A DNA stretch of 64,000 bases from Candidatus Poribacteria bacterium (GTDB lineage: Bacteria > Poribacteria > WGA-4E > WGA-3G), in NCBI GenBank assembly GCA_958295815.1, contig OY282374.1, forward strand, positions 4,864,682-4,928,681. Direction: 5' to 3'. The position numbers were made by a program, and so were the translations under genes. Positions 8,879 to 18,438 of this stretch are shown here, in pieces. Positions within the stretch are counted from its first letter, which is position 1; every line of letters begins with the position of its first letter. The notes beneath the pieces are model-generated. The model saw nothing but the letters and a program-made list of their open reading frames with translations. It searched no databases and was not told where the DNA came from.

Positions 8879-8894
8879 ACTTAAAGGAAATAGC

Positions 8895-10406
8895 ATGGCT
8901 GAAACCAGACCTAATATTTTATTTATTACCAGCGATCAGCAACATTGGAACACCTTGGGATGCCTCAATCCTGAAATCCAGACACCACACTTGGACGCAC
9001 TGGCACAGCAAGGCACACTCTTCAACAGAGCCTATTGCCCGAACCCTACCTGCACACCGACACGCGCCTCTATCATTACTGGAAAGTATCCGAGTCAACA
9101 CGGTGCTTGGTCCCTTGGGACAAAACTCTCTGAAGACGAGCATACTGTGGGTGAAGATTTTATGGACGCAGGCTATCGTACTGCGCTTGTCGGAAAAGCA
9201 CATTTTCAACCGCTGCACGGAACTGATGAATTCCCGTCTCTTGAATCTTACCCGGTTCTTCAAGCTTTGGACTTTTGGCGAAGTTTCAATGAGCCGTTTT
9301 ATGGGTTTGAACATGTCGAATTGGCGCGCAATCACGCTGACGAAGCACATGTCGGACAGCACTACGCAATCTGGATGGAAGAGAAGGGTCTCACCAATTG
9401 GCGGGACTATTTCGCACCGCCGACAGGGAACGCCCGCGGGCAGTATCGAAAGTGGCCGATTCCAGAAGAATACCACTACGATACATGGATCGCTGAACGT
9501 ACCAATGCTCTCATGGAAAGGTATCAGCAGAACGATGAGAACTTTTTCCTATGGGCGAGTTTCTTTGATCCGCACCCGAAATATCTTGTCCCAGAACCGT
9601 GGGATACGATGTATGACCCGGCAGAATTGACGGTGCCTTCTGTAACGGAAGGGGAGCATGACAATAATCCACTGCATTTCCAATTAACGCAACAAGAGAA
9701 TCCAGATTTTTCCGCTTGGCGCGAAAGCGGTAAAGGGGTTCACGGATTCAATTCACATTTACGGGATCGGGATGAACTCGCCAAAGACATCGCTGTTTAT
9801 TACGGTATGGTGAGCCTGATGGATAAGTACATTGGAAATATCTTGGCGAAACTTGATGAACTCGGATTGGCGGATAACACGCTGGTTGTATTCACTTCCG
9901 ATCATGGACACTTTTATGGACAGCACGGACTCGTCGCAAAAGGAGCATTCCATTACGAAGATGTCATACGCGTTCCGTTTATCGTGCGGCATCCGGGAGT
10001 TGTGCCTGCTGGGAGACATTCGGATGCGTTGCAAACGTTGGTAGATTTAGCTCCCTCATTCCTGAGTACCACAGGTATTGATATTCCTCGTCGGATGACG
10101 GGTGTAGATCAGACCCAAGTCTGGTCTGGGCAAGAAGAAGAGGCACGCGATCATATCATCGTCGAAAACCGTCATGAGCCGACCACGGTGCATGTTAAAA
10201 CTTATGTTAATGACCGCTATAAATTGACCGTCTATTACAACCGAGACTACGGTGAGTTGTTCGATTTACAGGAGGATCCTGGGGAAGTCAATAACTTGTG
10301 GAATTCGGCTGAGCATGCCGAGTTGAAGGCGGATTTGGTTATGAAGTTGCTGTTTGCTGAGATGGGGAATGAACCGCTGTGGATGCCAAGGACTTCAGGG
10401 GCATAA
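8895..10406 (+). CDS. C-type sulfatase
   Basis: A 503-residue sulfatase with the formylglycine motif CTPTR starting at Cys53, an N-terminal metal site ITSDQQ, ITGKYPSQHGA after the signature, a GKAHF segment and TSDHGHF. No signal peptide is evident. The ATG is preceded by AAAGGA. The gene lies downstream of the toxin-antitoxin remnant and is followed by a tandem repeat array. Together with the two divergent sulfatases it makes a cluster of three unrelated-looking sulfatases, which suggests use of sulfated host or marine polysaccharides (inference). Confidence 0.9.
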   Translation: MAETRPNILFITSDQQHWNTLGCLNPEIQTPHLDALAQQGTLFNRAYCPNPTCTPTRASIITGKYPSQHGAWSLGTKLSEDEHTVGEDFMDAGYRTALVGKAHFQPLHGTDEFPSLESYPVLQALDFWRSFNEPFYGFEHVELARNHADEAHVGQHYAIWMEEKGLTNWRDYFAPPTGNARGQYRKWPIPEEYHYDTWIAERTNALMERYQQNDENFFLWASFFDPHPKYLVPEPWDTMYDPAELTVPSVTEGEHDNNPLHFQLTQQENPDFSAWRESGKGVHGFNSHLRDRDELAKDIAVYYGMVSLMDKYIGNILAKLDELGLADNTLVVFTSDHGHFYGQHGLVAKGAFHYEDVIRVPFIVRHPGVVPAGRHSDALQTLVDLAPSFLSTTGIDIPRRMTGVDQTQVWSGQEEEARDHIIVENRHEPTTVHVKTYVNDRYKLTVYYNRDYGELFDLQEDPGEVNNLWNSAEHAELKADLVMKLLFAEMGNEPLWMPRTSGA

Positions 10407-10410
10407 AGAA

Positions 10411-10531
10411 ATCGGGGTTACAAACCCCTCCCACAAGGACAGTTCTCTCGAATCAGGGTACAAACCCCTCCCATAAGGACAGTTCTCTCATATCGGCGTT
10501 GCAAACCCCTCCCACAAGGACAGTTCCCTGA
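10411..10531. repeat. Three tandem ~41-bp repeats carrying a dispersed palindrome
   Basis: Units start near 10411, 10452 and 10492. Each contains ATCGGGGTTACAAACCCCTC or a close variant, followed by a CACAAGGACAGTT tail. The first unit keeps a GGGGTT/AACCCC-type palindrome; the others have drifted. The same core occurs singly, in opposite orientation, at 44212, 46368 and 55868. Confidence 0.85.
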
Positions 10532-10545
10532 CTCTATGCTTTAAA

Positions 10546-11364
10546 TCAATAACGCCGTTTCCAGTGCCAACTGTCGCTTCCCGAGATGAGTGGACGGATG
10601 TCTTCTGGCAATGTCTCAACAAATTCGGGGCTGACTTCGTTACCGGGCCATTCCCGCACCATTGGTGGTGTATAGCCGGAGATAAGGATAACTCGCTCTT
10701 TGTCGCTACGGATAGCAGTGGTACTGTGAATCAACGCTTCGGCAAAAAGCAGGACAGAACCGGCTGATGCTTCAACTTGATAGATGAGTTTGTCATCAGA
10801 CAATGCTGCTTCGATCATCTCGCTATGATCCCAAGTTAGTCGGTGGCTGCCGGGAATGACGCACGTCCCGCCATCGTCGGGACCGACATCGGTGAGGTAG
10901 GCGAGCGTCTTTACAAAGATGCAGTGGAACTTGTTTTGTTCTATATAGGTGCCCCAGCCGTGTTGTGTCCCACGGTGAAAACCAGTTGGATTATAACGGC
11001 GTTTGTGGAGTTCATCAAGTGGTGTCTCTGGATTCCTCTTATTAATGATTGCTTCGGTCTCTTCAAGACGGACGGCACCGCCCACGACTTCCTCGACGAG
11101 TGGCACAAGTTGTGGATGCGCAGCGTATCCCAATAGTGCCGGGTCATATTCAACAAGGTTGCCGAAAAGCACATGGTGTTCACCGGGACCCCGTGCATAG
11201 ACGCGTTTAGCACCCAGATCTTCGTCGGTTTTCATTCTATAGAGAGCGTCTTTCATACGCTGAATTTCATCGTCGTTTAGGACGTTCTCCAATAGGACAA
11301 AGCCGTAGATGTCGAAGTGTAGTCGTTGCGCCGGTGTTAGGCAAACTGTTTCACCGTTTTTCAT
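10546..11364 (-). CDS. Phytanoyl-CoA dioxygenase family protein with atypical metal motif
   Basis: A 272-residue PhyH-family protein. The CVIPGSH strand, the distal His in ALIHST and the following Arg for 2-oxoglutarate are present. The usual HxD iron motif is not found: the corresponding stretch reads GFHRGTQHGWG, giving HxG or HxW depending on alignment. In this superfamily an Asp-to-Gly/Ala change opens a halide site in halogenases such as SyrB2 and WelO5. A clear GGAGG ribosome site precedes the ATG. The next gene downstream is on the opposite side of the repeat array; the upstream neighbour is a secreted protein and then another PhyH gene on the same strand. Confidence 0.8.
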   Translation of the reverse strand: MKNGETVCLTPAQRLHFDIYGFVLLENVLNDDEIQRMKDALYRMKTDEDLGAKRVYARGPGEHHVLFGNLVEYDPALLGYAAHPQLVPLVEEVVGGAVRLEETEAIINKRNPETPLDELHKRRYNPTGFHRGTQHGWGTYIEQNKFHCIFVKTLAYLTDVGPDDGGTCVIPGSHRLTWDHSEMIEAALSDDKLIYQVEASAGSVLLFAEALIHSTTAIRSDKERVILISGYTPPMVREWPGNEVSPEFVETLPEDIRPLISGSDSWHWKRRY

Positions 11365-11392
11365 CTGCTACCTCCAAGATCAAGAATTCCTC

Positions 11393-12136
11393 TTACAATC
11401 CGCTTTTAATCTGTCCCCAAACCGTAGTGAGTTTGTCGGCTGGGTCAACGGCAAGGTCGAGTGGATCTGCGCCCTCATAGACGAGTAAATCATCAAAGTA
11501 AGCTGGCGATGTCATTCCCCACACATAGAAAGCAAACCATTTGGCGGTCGGAGCAAGTGCGGGATTCCGAAAGGGAAGTCCTTTTTCTGCTTTGGCACCC
11601 AAGGCATCGTCTCTACTGTCCCCTGAGGCGAAGTCAAATTCGCTTTTGCCGACGTCGGCGACGATGCGAACGTACCTCCATGTATCGGTTTCAAAGTCAC
11701 CCATGGGTTGCCACGCCGCTCCATCGTAGAGTCGAACCATATCTGCATCCCAGTTGATATAAGTGCAACCGTTATTTTCGCCGATGTTATCAGCAGAAGC
11801 GACTTTAATGTTGAGGGAGCGTCCCCCACCTTCAACATAAATCCAGAATTCAACGGAGATGAGTGGATTATCAGTTTCTATGGGTATGCCAAGGCCGTCT
11901 CCATCAGCACCGCCTAAGATAGCAAGTGCCTGTTTGTCGGTTTTGACGGTGTCCTTAGTAACTTCAAAGTCCCCACCGACTGTCTCCCAGTCGTCGGGTG
12001 GGTTGCCTACAGCGAATTCTTCAAATCCAGTCTGAACGAAAACCACCTGTGCAGTTGTAATTTGCACAATAACGAAGCTCAAAGCAATAACTAACAGTGA
12101 ATATTTGAAAAAGGTAATATGTTTATCCTGTATCAT
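11393..12136 (-). CDS. Secreted protein with LamG/carbohydrate-binding-like beta fold
   Basis: A 247-residue exported protein. A signal peptide covers roughly residues 1-30, ending near VQITTAQ. The mature protein is rich in Trp, Asp and Gly, with WIYVEGGGRSLNIKV and DTWRYVRIVADVG segments, which suggests a jelly-roll domain of the LamG or carbohydrate-binding kind; I cannot assign a specific family. It ends with LAVDPADKLTTVWGQIK, nearly the same as the tail of the LamG protein at 23608-24435. GGAG precedes the ATG. It lies between two PhyH genes on the same strand, with 28- and 25-base gaps, so all three may be co-transcribed. Confidence 0.65.
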   Translation of the reverse strand: MIQDKHITFFKYSLLVIALSFVIVQITTAQVVFVQTGFEEFAVGNPPDDWETVGGDFEVTKDTVKTDKQALAILGGADGDGLGIPIETDNPLISVEFWIYVEGGGRSLNIKVASADNIGENNGCTYINWDADMVRLYDGAAWQPMGDFETDTWRYVRIVADVGKSEFDFASGDSRDDALGAKAEKGLPFRNPALAPTAKWFAFYVWGMTSPAYFDDLLVYEGADPLDLAVDPADKLTTVWGQIKSGL

Positions 12137-12161
12137 TTTTCACTCCGTCGTTTACTATTTC

Positions 12162-12941
12162 TTACGGCATCCAGAGATTCCACTCTCCTTTTTTCTCCCA
12201 ATGTCGACATGCGAGGCACAAGCACATATATCGAATCGCGAAACGTGGATTAGAACCGACATTCATTGTGCCACAATGCGGCAAAAGATGGTGGAAAAAT
12301 AGGACATCTCCCTGTTTGGCAACGACTTCCATCGGTTCACCTAAATCCATCTCTGGAAAGTGTGCGCCAACATCACGGATATGGTTGGAAAACTCTGGAT
12401 TCTTTTTGCGGAATTCGCGAATCCGTTGTGGACCTTTGGGCCATATTATGGTTGTGCCACCGTGAGAATTCGCATCTGTGAGGTAGGTTAAACTGGTTAC
12501 TCGGAATGTGCCAGGGTCCAGCCGCAAATCCCGAAAGCCTCCATCTAAGTGAGGTGCCGGGCTTTTCCACTCAGCTGAAACGGGGAATTGATTGAGTGCC
12601 CAGATGCCATCAGGACGTGGCCCTTCACAGTGTGGAATTTCTGGATATCTGGCAGCGAGTTGTTTGAGGATAGTGAGATAATCAGGTGTGCAACAGGCTA
12701 AGACATCTGGATTGGTAACGCCGTAAAGCTCAATGCGCTTTCCACTTCCCATCTTCTCCATGTAAAACCCAGCAAGCGGCGGACGTTTGAAATGTCCCCA
12801 TGAATCTGGATTATCTGCCTCCATGCCCATCATGCGCCACATCGCTTCCTCTGCTTTGGTGGCAGTTTCGTGTGGAATTAAATCGGAAAGGAGTAGATAG
12901 CCTTCCTCTTCAAATTGCGTTAACTGTTGTTCTGAAAGCAT
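12162..12941 (-). CDS. Phytanoyl-CoA dioxygenase family protein
   Basis: About 259 residues. It has a canonical PhyH iron motif, HLD in SPAPHLDGG, a WPKG strand in place of IPGSH, a distal His in LLPHCGT, and an Arg about ten residues later for 2-oxoglutarate. It should be an active Fe(II)/2-oxoglutarate oxygenase acting on an unknown small substrate. I chose the second Met (12941) because GGAG sits six bases before it; the first ATG at 12953 has no clear ribosome site. It is the first gene of a probable three-gene run with the secreted protein and the HxG PhyH protein. Confidence 0.85.
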   Translation of the reverse strand: MLSEQQLTQFEEEGYLLLSDLIPHETATKAEEAMWRMMGMEADNPDSWGHFKRPPLAGFYMEKMGSGKRIELYGVTNPDVLACCTPDYLTILKQLAARYPEIPHCEGPRPDGIWALNQFPVSAEWKSPAPHLDGGFRDLRLDPGTFRVTSLTYLTDANSHGGTTIIWPKGPQRIREFRKKNPEFSNHIRDVGAHFPEMDLGEPMEVVAKQGDVLFFHHLLPHCGTMNVGSNPRFAIRYMCLCLACRHWEKKGEWNLWMP

Positions 12942-13025
12942 ATTTTTCTCCATGGACTCTTTGGTTCGGTTCGAAGGTTAGAGTTATAGGACACAGAGAC
13001 CTCGTCCCTACAAGTCCGGCACGCT

Positions 13026-13838
13026 TTAGTCATCAATATCAATTTTGGTAATATCAATAGCAGGTTCAGGATACTTCATATTCAACTTTCTGAGCGTCTC
13101 AACGATACATTCCGTGATAACGAGATTCCGATACCACTTCTTATTCGCTGGGATTATATGCCAAGGTGCCCACTCAGTACTACACTTTTGGAGCATAACT
13201 TCGTAGGCTTTCATGTAATCTTCCCAATAAGCACGCTCCCGAATATCGGATGCCTCGACTTTCCAATGTTTCGTTGGATCACTCATCCGAGATTCAAGAC
13301 GCGCTTTCTGTTCATCCTTCGAGATGTGCAGGTAAAATTTCATGACGACGGTCCCATTTTCAACGAGCATTTTTTCAAAATCGTTAATCTGCTGATAGCG
13401 CTGCCCCCAGACCTGTTCTGGCACAAGGTCATGTACCCGAACAACGAGGACATCTTCATAATGCGAACGGTTAAAGATGCCAATTTTTCCTTTTGACGGG
13501 ACAGCTTTGTGTGCACGCCATAAGAAATCGCGAGAGAGTTCATCTGCAGTAGGGACTTTGAAACTAACGACATCGCATCCTTGGACGTTGATACCCGCCA
13601 TTACTCCCCGAATTGTACCATCTTTGCCACATGTATCCATGCCTTGCAAGATGATAAGAAGGGAGTGCTGGCTTTCAGCATAAAGCAATCCCTGAAGTTT
13701 CAGGAGTTGCTTGTTTAGTTTTTTGAGTCGTGTTTTGGTCTGCCCCTTTTTCCGGTAAGTTCCGGTATATTCGGGGGTGTAATCAGCCAAACTGACGAGC
13801 TCACCAGGTTTGACAATATTCTCAGTCTTAAGTTCCAT
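13026..13838 (-). CDS. ppk2: Polyphosphate kinase 2 family protein
   Basis: A 270-residue PPK2-type enzyme that transfers phosphate between polyphosphate and nucleotides in the cytoplasm. The Walker A-like stretch GMDTCGKDGTI lies near residues 66-76. The IFNRSHYEDVLVVRV lid/Walker B region and the DPTKHWKV segment are also typical. Length and motifs fit the single-domain PPK2 class that phosphorylates AMP or ADP; the exact class cannot be decided by eye. A GGAAG ribosome site precedes the ATG. It appears monocistronic. The 117 bases upstream contain only a short GCAAT-type repeat. Confidence 0.85.
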   Translation of the reverse strand: MELKTENIVKPGELVSLADYTPEYTGTYRKKGQTKTRLKKLNKQLLKLQGLLYAESQHSLLIILQGMDTCGKDGTIRGVMAGINVQGCDVVSFKVPTADELSRDFLWRAHKAVPSKGKIGIFNRSHYEDVLVVRVHDLVPEQVWGQRYQQINDFEKMLVENGTVVMKFYLHISKDEQKARLESRMSDPTKHWKVEASDIRERAYWEDYMKAYEVMLQKCSTEWAPWHIIPANKKWYRNLVITECIVETLRKLNMKYPEPAIDITKIDIDD

Positions 13839-13955
13839 TGTAAATCTTCCAATGATTCGTGAAAAAATAAAAGATATTGTGCTTTAGCAATGCAATGCAA
13901 TGCAATTTGGCGTAAGGCATCGCCTGCACATCATAACATCAAGTTCCGCTATGCC

Positions 13956-16900
13956 CTATTGCGATAAAGACTCGTAGTAATCATCAACGAGTCTCCGGTA
14001 TTCAGGCGGAACATCCTCTTTGGCGACTTGCGTGAGCCGTTTTTTCTCCTGAAGGGTGTTGAGCCGTTCTTCAAGTGCGGCTTCAAGCTTGTTCAAGTCG
14101 CGAACAACGAATTCGTAGTTAGGGAATGGATTTGAGCGGTTTCCGGGGCGGTAGTCCATGGTATCAATTACGTCAAGCCAAAGTCTCTCAATTTCCTGGT
14201 CCGACTCCCGACCTCCAGCACGTGCTTCTTGGTTTTCAGCTTCAGCTTCACCTTGTCCGGGTTGCTGTCCAGGCTGCTGGTTATTTTGCCTTTGCATCGC
14301 CTGTTGTGCCTGTTGCATCCGTTCTTGGATCTGCTGTTGTTGTTCGGCGAGTTGTTGCTGACGGCGCTGTTGTTCTTCCGTCTGCTCTTGCCCTTCCATC
14401 GCTTGAAGTTCGCGTTGGATATCCTCAATCTGTTCCCGCGATTGCTGAAGTTGTTGGAGAGCAGCTTCAAGTTGCTCTTCTTCAGTGTTTGCCATATTGG
14501 CTTGTGCCTGTTGGAGATCCGCTTGCGCCTGATTTAGTGTCTCTACAACCTCTTGTTGATTCTGGTCTGCGGCTCGGAAACTCCGCCACTGCAAGGCGCG
14601 CTGTGCGGTTGACATATCCTCCAGGGTCTGTTCTTCGGCGAGACGTCTGGTGGCATCAGTCACATTTTGGGCTGCTTCTGGATTTTCCTGGTTGAGCTGG
14701 GTCTGAAGGTTTCTCAGCGTACTCTCAAGTGCCTCCAAATCTCGCTGAAGTTCACGCTGCTCATTAGCAAGCTCAGATGCATTTCGGAAATCTTCAGGAC
14801 GCATTTCTGACTGTTGTGCCCGGTTCCTGAGTTCTTGCGTCTGCTCTTGGACATCAGATTGTGCTTCCGTCAATTCCTGCAGTTGTTGTGAGGCTCTCTC
14901 AAGTGCAGCATCCGTGAATTCCGCGGCGACCTTCTCCAATTGTTCAATGGCTTCTTGAATCCTATCTTCAGCTTGCTGACCTTTAGCAGCACTGAGCTGG
15001 GGCTGCTCCTCCTGCATGCCCTGCGCGGCTTCCTCCATCTGCTCACCAGCCTGTTGCATTGATTGACCCGCTTGATTTAGGCGTTGTCCTTGCGTCCCTT
15101 GCCCGCTCTGCTGCATAGTGCCGAGCTGTTGTGCCATCTCCTGTGCCTGTTGCGATAACTGTCCCTGCTGCTGACTGTTCTGCTGCATCTCGCTTGGAGA
15201 GGGCTGGTTTTCACGTCCTAACTGTTGGCTCTGTTCATTCAGCTGCTGTTGCTCTGACAACATCTCGCGTGCTTGATCCAACATCTCCTGTGTCTGCTCT
15301 TGCATTTCCATATCCAACTCATTCTGCTGATTTTCGAGTTCGCTTTGCAGCTCCTCCATTTCGAGTTCAAAGTTCTCGGCAAGTTGGGGATTACTGTTCC
15401 GCATCTGCATGATGACATTAGGGAATTCAAGGCTGACCTTGATGAGCAGTTCGAGGGCATCTTGTTCTGGTGGTATCGCCTCTGTCGGCTGGATAGCATT
15501 CAGACTATCGGTCGCTTCACCCATTTTGTCTATTGCGTCTTCCAAGTTCATCAGAATCTCAGGTGAGACTTGTGCCGTTGTTTGCATAGCGACGCTAAGT
15601 TCATCTACGAATCTCTGCGTTTTGTCCTTTAATTGAGCCTGTTTGTCGCCAGTTTTCCTGACAGCCGACTGATATTCTTCATTGGCTGTAGATTGTGCGT
15701 TGGTATGCTTCCAAGTCTCCCGTATAATCTCCTTCTGGGAACTAATTACCTCTGAAATCGGATTCGGAGCAGGCTCTCCGGGTTCCGACTCGCCTTCGTG
15801 GAAATCTTCATTAAAGGGTCGGATTTCAATGAAGTAAATTTCACTGCTGGCTTCACCGGGACCGGTACGCGTGTTGTTATCGGTGGCGTGAGCGTAGTAA
15901 GAGATAACATCACCGGGTTCCACGTCAAATTCTTCGAGATAGAAAGTGTAGCTGCCGTCTAAAACGCGGTGTGCAGGTGCACCATCTGTTGACTCTCCTT
16001 CAACAGTGCCTGAAGGAATCGGACTGGAATTAAGAGTGATTTCTTGTAATTCGTCGGCACCAACGTGATATACGAGTTTTAATTCCGACACACCGTAGTC
16101 GTCCGTTGCCTCAGCGATGATTTCCACCTCACCTAATTTTGTGGTTTTGATATCGCGCCCAGGTTCTTTAATCACAACCTCAGGAATAGCATCTGGAATA
16201 GCCTTGATGGTGTATTCAATGGGTATCTCATTGTTGAACCCGTCGATACATAGGAGTTCAACGGTATAGGTCCCGTTTTCAACAACATCTACAGTTGTTG
16301 ACAGTGTGTTCCCATCGGAGATAACCATTTGTGTTGCGCTGGGTTCCTGTGTTTCCGTCAACTTTTCAATAAAAGAGAACTGTCCGCTATCTCTCTTGAG
16401 AGAGAATGTTGCGGTTTGAATGGCTTTATTCGTTACAAATTTTAGCTTCGCCTGTGTACCAACGACCGCCTGAACATCGCCTGTGCCTGTTTGGACGACA
16501 GGTTTAAGCCCAGTATAGTCTGGATATGTGTAAGCAACAGATATTTCAGTCACCCTCGGCATATCAAACACTTCAACGGTATAGCGTACTGAAGTAGCCT
16601 CGTTTGCGACGATGTAGTATTCCATATCGGCATCAATGTTGAAAACTTCATAGGCAAATCCACGCTTGTCGCTTGGGTTTCGTAACATGTTAATCTGTTG
16701 CTCGGTTATTTCGATTTCGGAGGTAGACGCGTCTCGCTTATGCGTATTCTCATAAGTTAGAACAACCTTATCAGCAGATTTGCCGGTAACGGTGACGTGA
16801 ATGGGTAAACTTTTACCGCGGAGGATGCGCGCATTTCCTGGTTCAACAGTGAGTTTGGTTGTCAAAATTGGGTCGGTTTTCTCCCAGGGGGCAAGCACGC

Positions 16901-17441
16901 GGAGGAGACTAGTATGTATTTCTGTCGGGAATAAGAGTGAAATGACACAACAACCCACAAGAACTAAAGCCGCGATGCCAACATATTTGCGGGTACGGCT
17001 GTGATCAATCGTTGCTTTGAAGTCGATACCTTTTGTCCGCTGTGCGGTATCTTCAAGTAAGCGTTGGAGCATGTGTGCTTCAATCGGATCTGCTGGTTCG
17101 CGGTCTCCGAATTCGATTGAACTCACCAACCTATCTTCAAGGTTTGGGTGGTTCCGTTCAACATTGAGAGCAACATCACGGAGCGTGAGTGATGCCCGAA
17201 GCGGTCGAATAATGTATTTATACAGTAAGTAAGCAGTAACACCTGCCCCGGCTGTTAATAAACCGATGCGTACAGGGCTTGGGAGTGGCATTAGCCAATC
17301 AACGATGGCTTCACCAACCAATAAAACAATAACCCCTGTCAAGACAATAGCAAACCCAGTCCAGAAGAGGCTGCGTTTCCAAACGCGTCGTGCGTCCAAA
17401 ATTCTCGTTTGTAATTCTGCGTAACCTTCTCTTGTATTCAT
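13956..17441 (-). CDS. Very large membrane protein with Gln-rich coiled coil (DUF4175-like)
   Basis: A 1161-residue protein. Two membrane segments lie at about 24-46 and 57-75, and a third near 150-172. Residues ~180-560 look like extracytoplasmic beta-rich repeats, with VEPGNARILRGKSLPIHVTV-type segments. From about 690 to 1080 the protein is a Gln/Glu-rich coiled coil dominated by QQ, QEM and QAQ steps. This layout matches the DUF4175-type proteins that neighbour VWA/Bat membrane genes in some Gram-negatives, which is recognition and not a search result. GGAGGAGA precedes the ATG. Function is unknown; an envelope-spanning structural or mechanosensing role is only a guess. Confidence 0.75.
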   Translation of the reverse strand: MNTREGYAELQTRILDARRVWKRSLFWTGFAIVLTGVIVLLVGEAIVDWLMPLPSPVRIGLLTAGAGVTAYLLYKYIIRPLRASLTLRDVALNVERNHPNLEDRLVSSIEFGDREPADPIEAHMLQRLLEDTAQRTKGIDFKATIDHSRTRKYVGIAALVLVGCCVISLLFPTEIHTSLLRVLAPWEKTDPILTTKLTVEPGNARILRGKSLPIHVTVTGKSADKVVLTYENTHKRDASTSEIEITEQQINMLRNPSDKRGFAYEVFNIDADMEYYIVANEATSVRYTVEVFDMPRVTEISVAYTYPDYTGLKPVVQTGTGDVQAVVGTQAKLKFVTNKAIQTATFSLKRDSGQFSFIEKLTETQEPSATQMVISDGNTLSTTVDVVENGTYTVELLCIDGFNNEIPIEYTIKAIPDAIPEVVIKEPGRDIKTTKLGEVEIIAEATDDYGVSELKLVYHVGADELQEITLNSSPIPSGTVEGESTDGAPAHRVLDGSYTFYLEEFDVEPGDVISYYAHATDNNTRTGPGEASSEIYFIEIRPFNEDFHEGESEPGEPAPNPISEVISSQKEIIRETWKHTNAQSTANEEYQSAVRKTGDKQAQLKDKTQRFVDELSVAMQTTAQVSPEILMNLEDAIDKMGEATDSLNAIQPTEAIPPEQDALELLIKVSLEFPNVIMQMRNSNPQLAENFELEMEELQSELENQQNELDMEMQEQTQEMLDQAREMLSEQQQLNEQSQQLGRENQPSPSEMQQNSQQQGQLSQQAQEMAQQLGTMQQSGQGTQGQRLNQAGQSMQQAGEQMEEAAQGMQEEQPQLSAAKGQQAEDRIQEAIEQLEKVAAEFTDAALERASQQLQELTEAQSDVQEQTQELRNRAQQSEMRPEDFRNASELANEQRELQRDLEALESTLRNLQTQLNQENPEAAQNVTDATRRLAEEQTLEDMSTAQRALQWRSFRAADQNQQEVVETLNQAQADLQQAQANMANTEEEQLEAALQQLQQSREQIEDIQRELQAMEGQEQTEEQQRRQQQLAEQQQQIQERMQQAQQAMQRQNNQQPGQQPGQGEAEAENQEARAGGRESDQEIERLWLDVIDTMDYRPGNRSNPFPNYEFVVRDLNKLEAALEERLNTLQEKKRLTQVAKEDVPPEYRRLVDDYYESLSQ

Positions 17442-17622
17442 CGCCGTTCTCCTCCAGTTATATTCCCCACAGGGACGGGTTTTACATCAGTTTTTACGAT
17501 TTCCCTGCTTTCTGTTATTTTTTGTTCCAGTAATACCTCTTTCTGCCTGTAAATGGTAGTGATCCCACGATAATATAAAAGACAGCGAACAAAAAACGAA
17601 CTCCCTGAATCCGTTTTGTTGA
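17442..17622. other. 181-bp gap without a convincing gene
   Basis: A frame open across this gap on the minus strand runs into the start of the large coiled-coil gene, but it has no ribosome site and overlaps the YIP1 gene end. I see no clear promoter or terminator. Confidence 0.4.
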
Positions 17623-18309
17623 TTAAGTTGCAGATGTAACCATAAATACGACTTCTATACCAACGTATAGTAGCCAAATGATTATCGCTGTAAAACATGC
17701 CTTAGTTATGTTGATCCCGGCAAGAACGGCAACAGCAACTGTTATAATAAAAATCTGCCAGATACTCAAGAGATGGACATTGCTCAGAAATGTCCACAGT
17801 ATAATATTCTCGCTTGCCCCGATTAACATGTGTAGCCCTGGAATGACTTGGAGATCAATCAGTGTTTCAACATCCTCCATCTTCCTAAAAACCGGTATCA
17901 TAGCGATATTGACGAGGAATATTAGGGCTCGAATCAACGAAATATGCAAAAAAGCTGCAAAGATATGTTTAAATTTGAGTGCTTTATTTAACCTAAAAAT
18001 TCGTGCTACTATTGTAAATATGGCACTCAGCACAAGCCACGAGATGACTGAAACAATGAGTGCGGGGACCATAAGAACCACAAAAGAACTCTTCCGCTCC
18101 AATTCAGCCGGTTCAATAGGTGTCCCGTCTTCCAAAAGTATTTGGTGAAGAAGCTGCTCCGTAAGCGGAGCAGTTGTCCAAGCCAACACAATAGCAAGGA
18201 AACAATAGGCAGCGAATGCCATTACCCATCTCGGATTGGATTTCAGGCGTGTAAACGTGGCTCTCGGATTTACAATGAGATCAATGAGATTTTGCCAACT
18301 TTCTTTCAT
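17623..18309 (-). CDS. YIP1-family integral membrane protein
   Basis: A 228-residue protein that starts MKESWQNLIDL and has about five hydrophobic segments (near 28-45, 80-105, 115-140, 160-180 and 190-220), with the NPRATFTRLK amphipathic N-terminus common in YIP1-type proteins. Its function in bacteria is not known. It has a paralogue of exactly the same length immediately upstream on the same strand (18439-19125), 129 bases away, pointing to a tandem duplication. Confidence 0.7.
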   Translation of the reverse strand: MKESWQNLIDLIVNPRATFTRLKSNPRWVMAFAAYCFLAIVLAWTTAPLTEQLLHQILLEDGTPIEPAELERKSSFVVLMVPALIVSVISWLVLSAIFTIVARIFRLNKALKFKHIFAAFLHISLIRALIFLVNIAMIPVFRKMEDVETLIDLQVIPGLHMLIGASENIILWTFLSNVHLLSIWQIFIITVAVAVLAGINITKACFTAIIIWLLYVGIEVVFMVTSAT

Positions 18310-18438
18310 CTACTACACACATTCAATTCACTACCGGTTATATTGGGAAGTATTCTGATGTAGAAAGGACTTCTTGGAAACACCACACCCTTTCGTGTAT
18401 TAAGGGTTTATATATCCCGAACCTCCTGCATCTGTTCC

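Noticed and set aside
14126..14695. Long plus-strand frames rich in Leu across the Gln-rich gene.
   Set aside because: They are antisense shadows of CAG/CAA-rich codons in the coiled-coil gene.
17438..17698. An 86-codon minus-strand frame ending at the start of the large coiled-coil gene.
   Set aside because: It overlaps the end of the YIP1 gene, has no ribosome site or in-frame start near the plausible C-terminal part, and has no motif.
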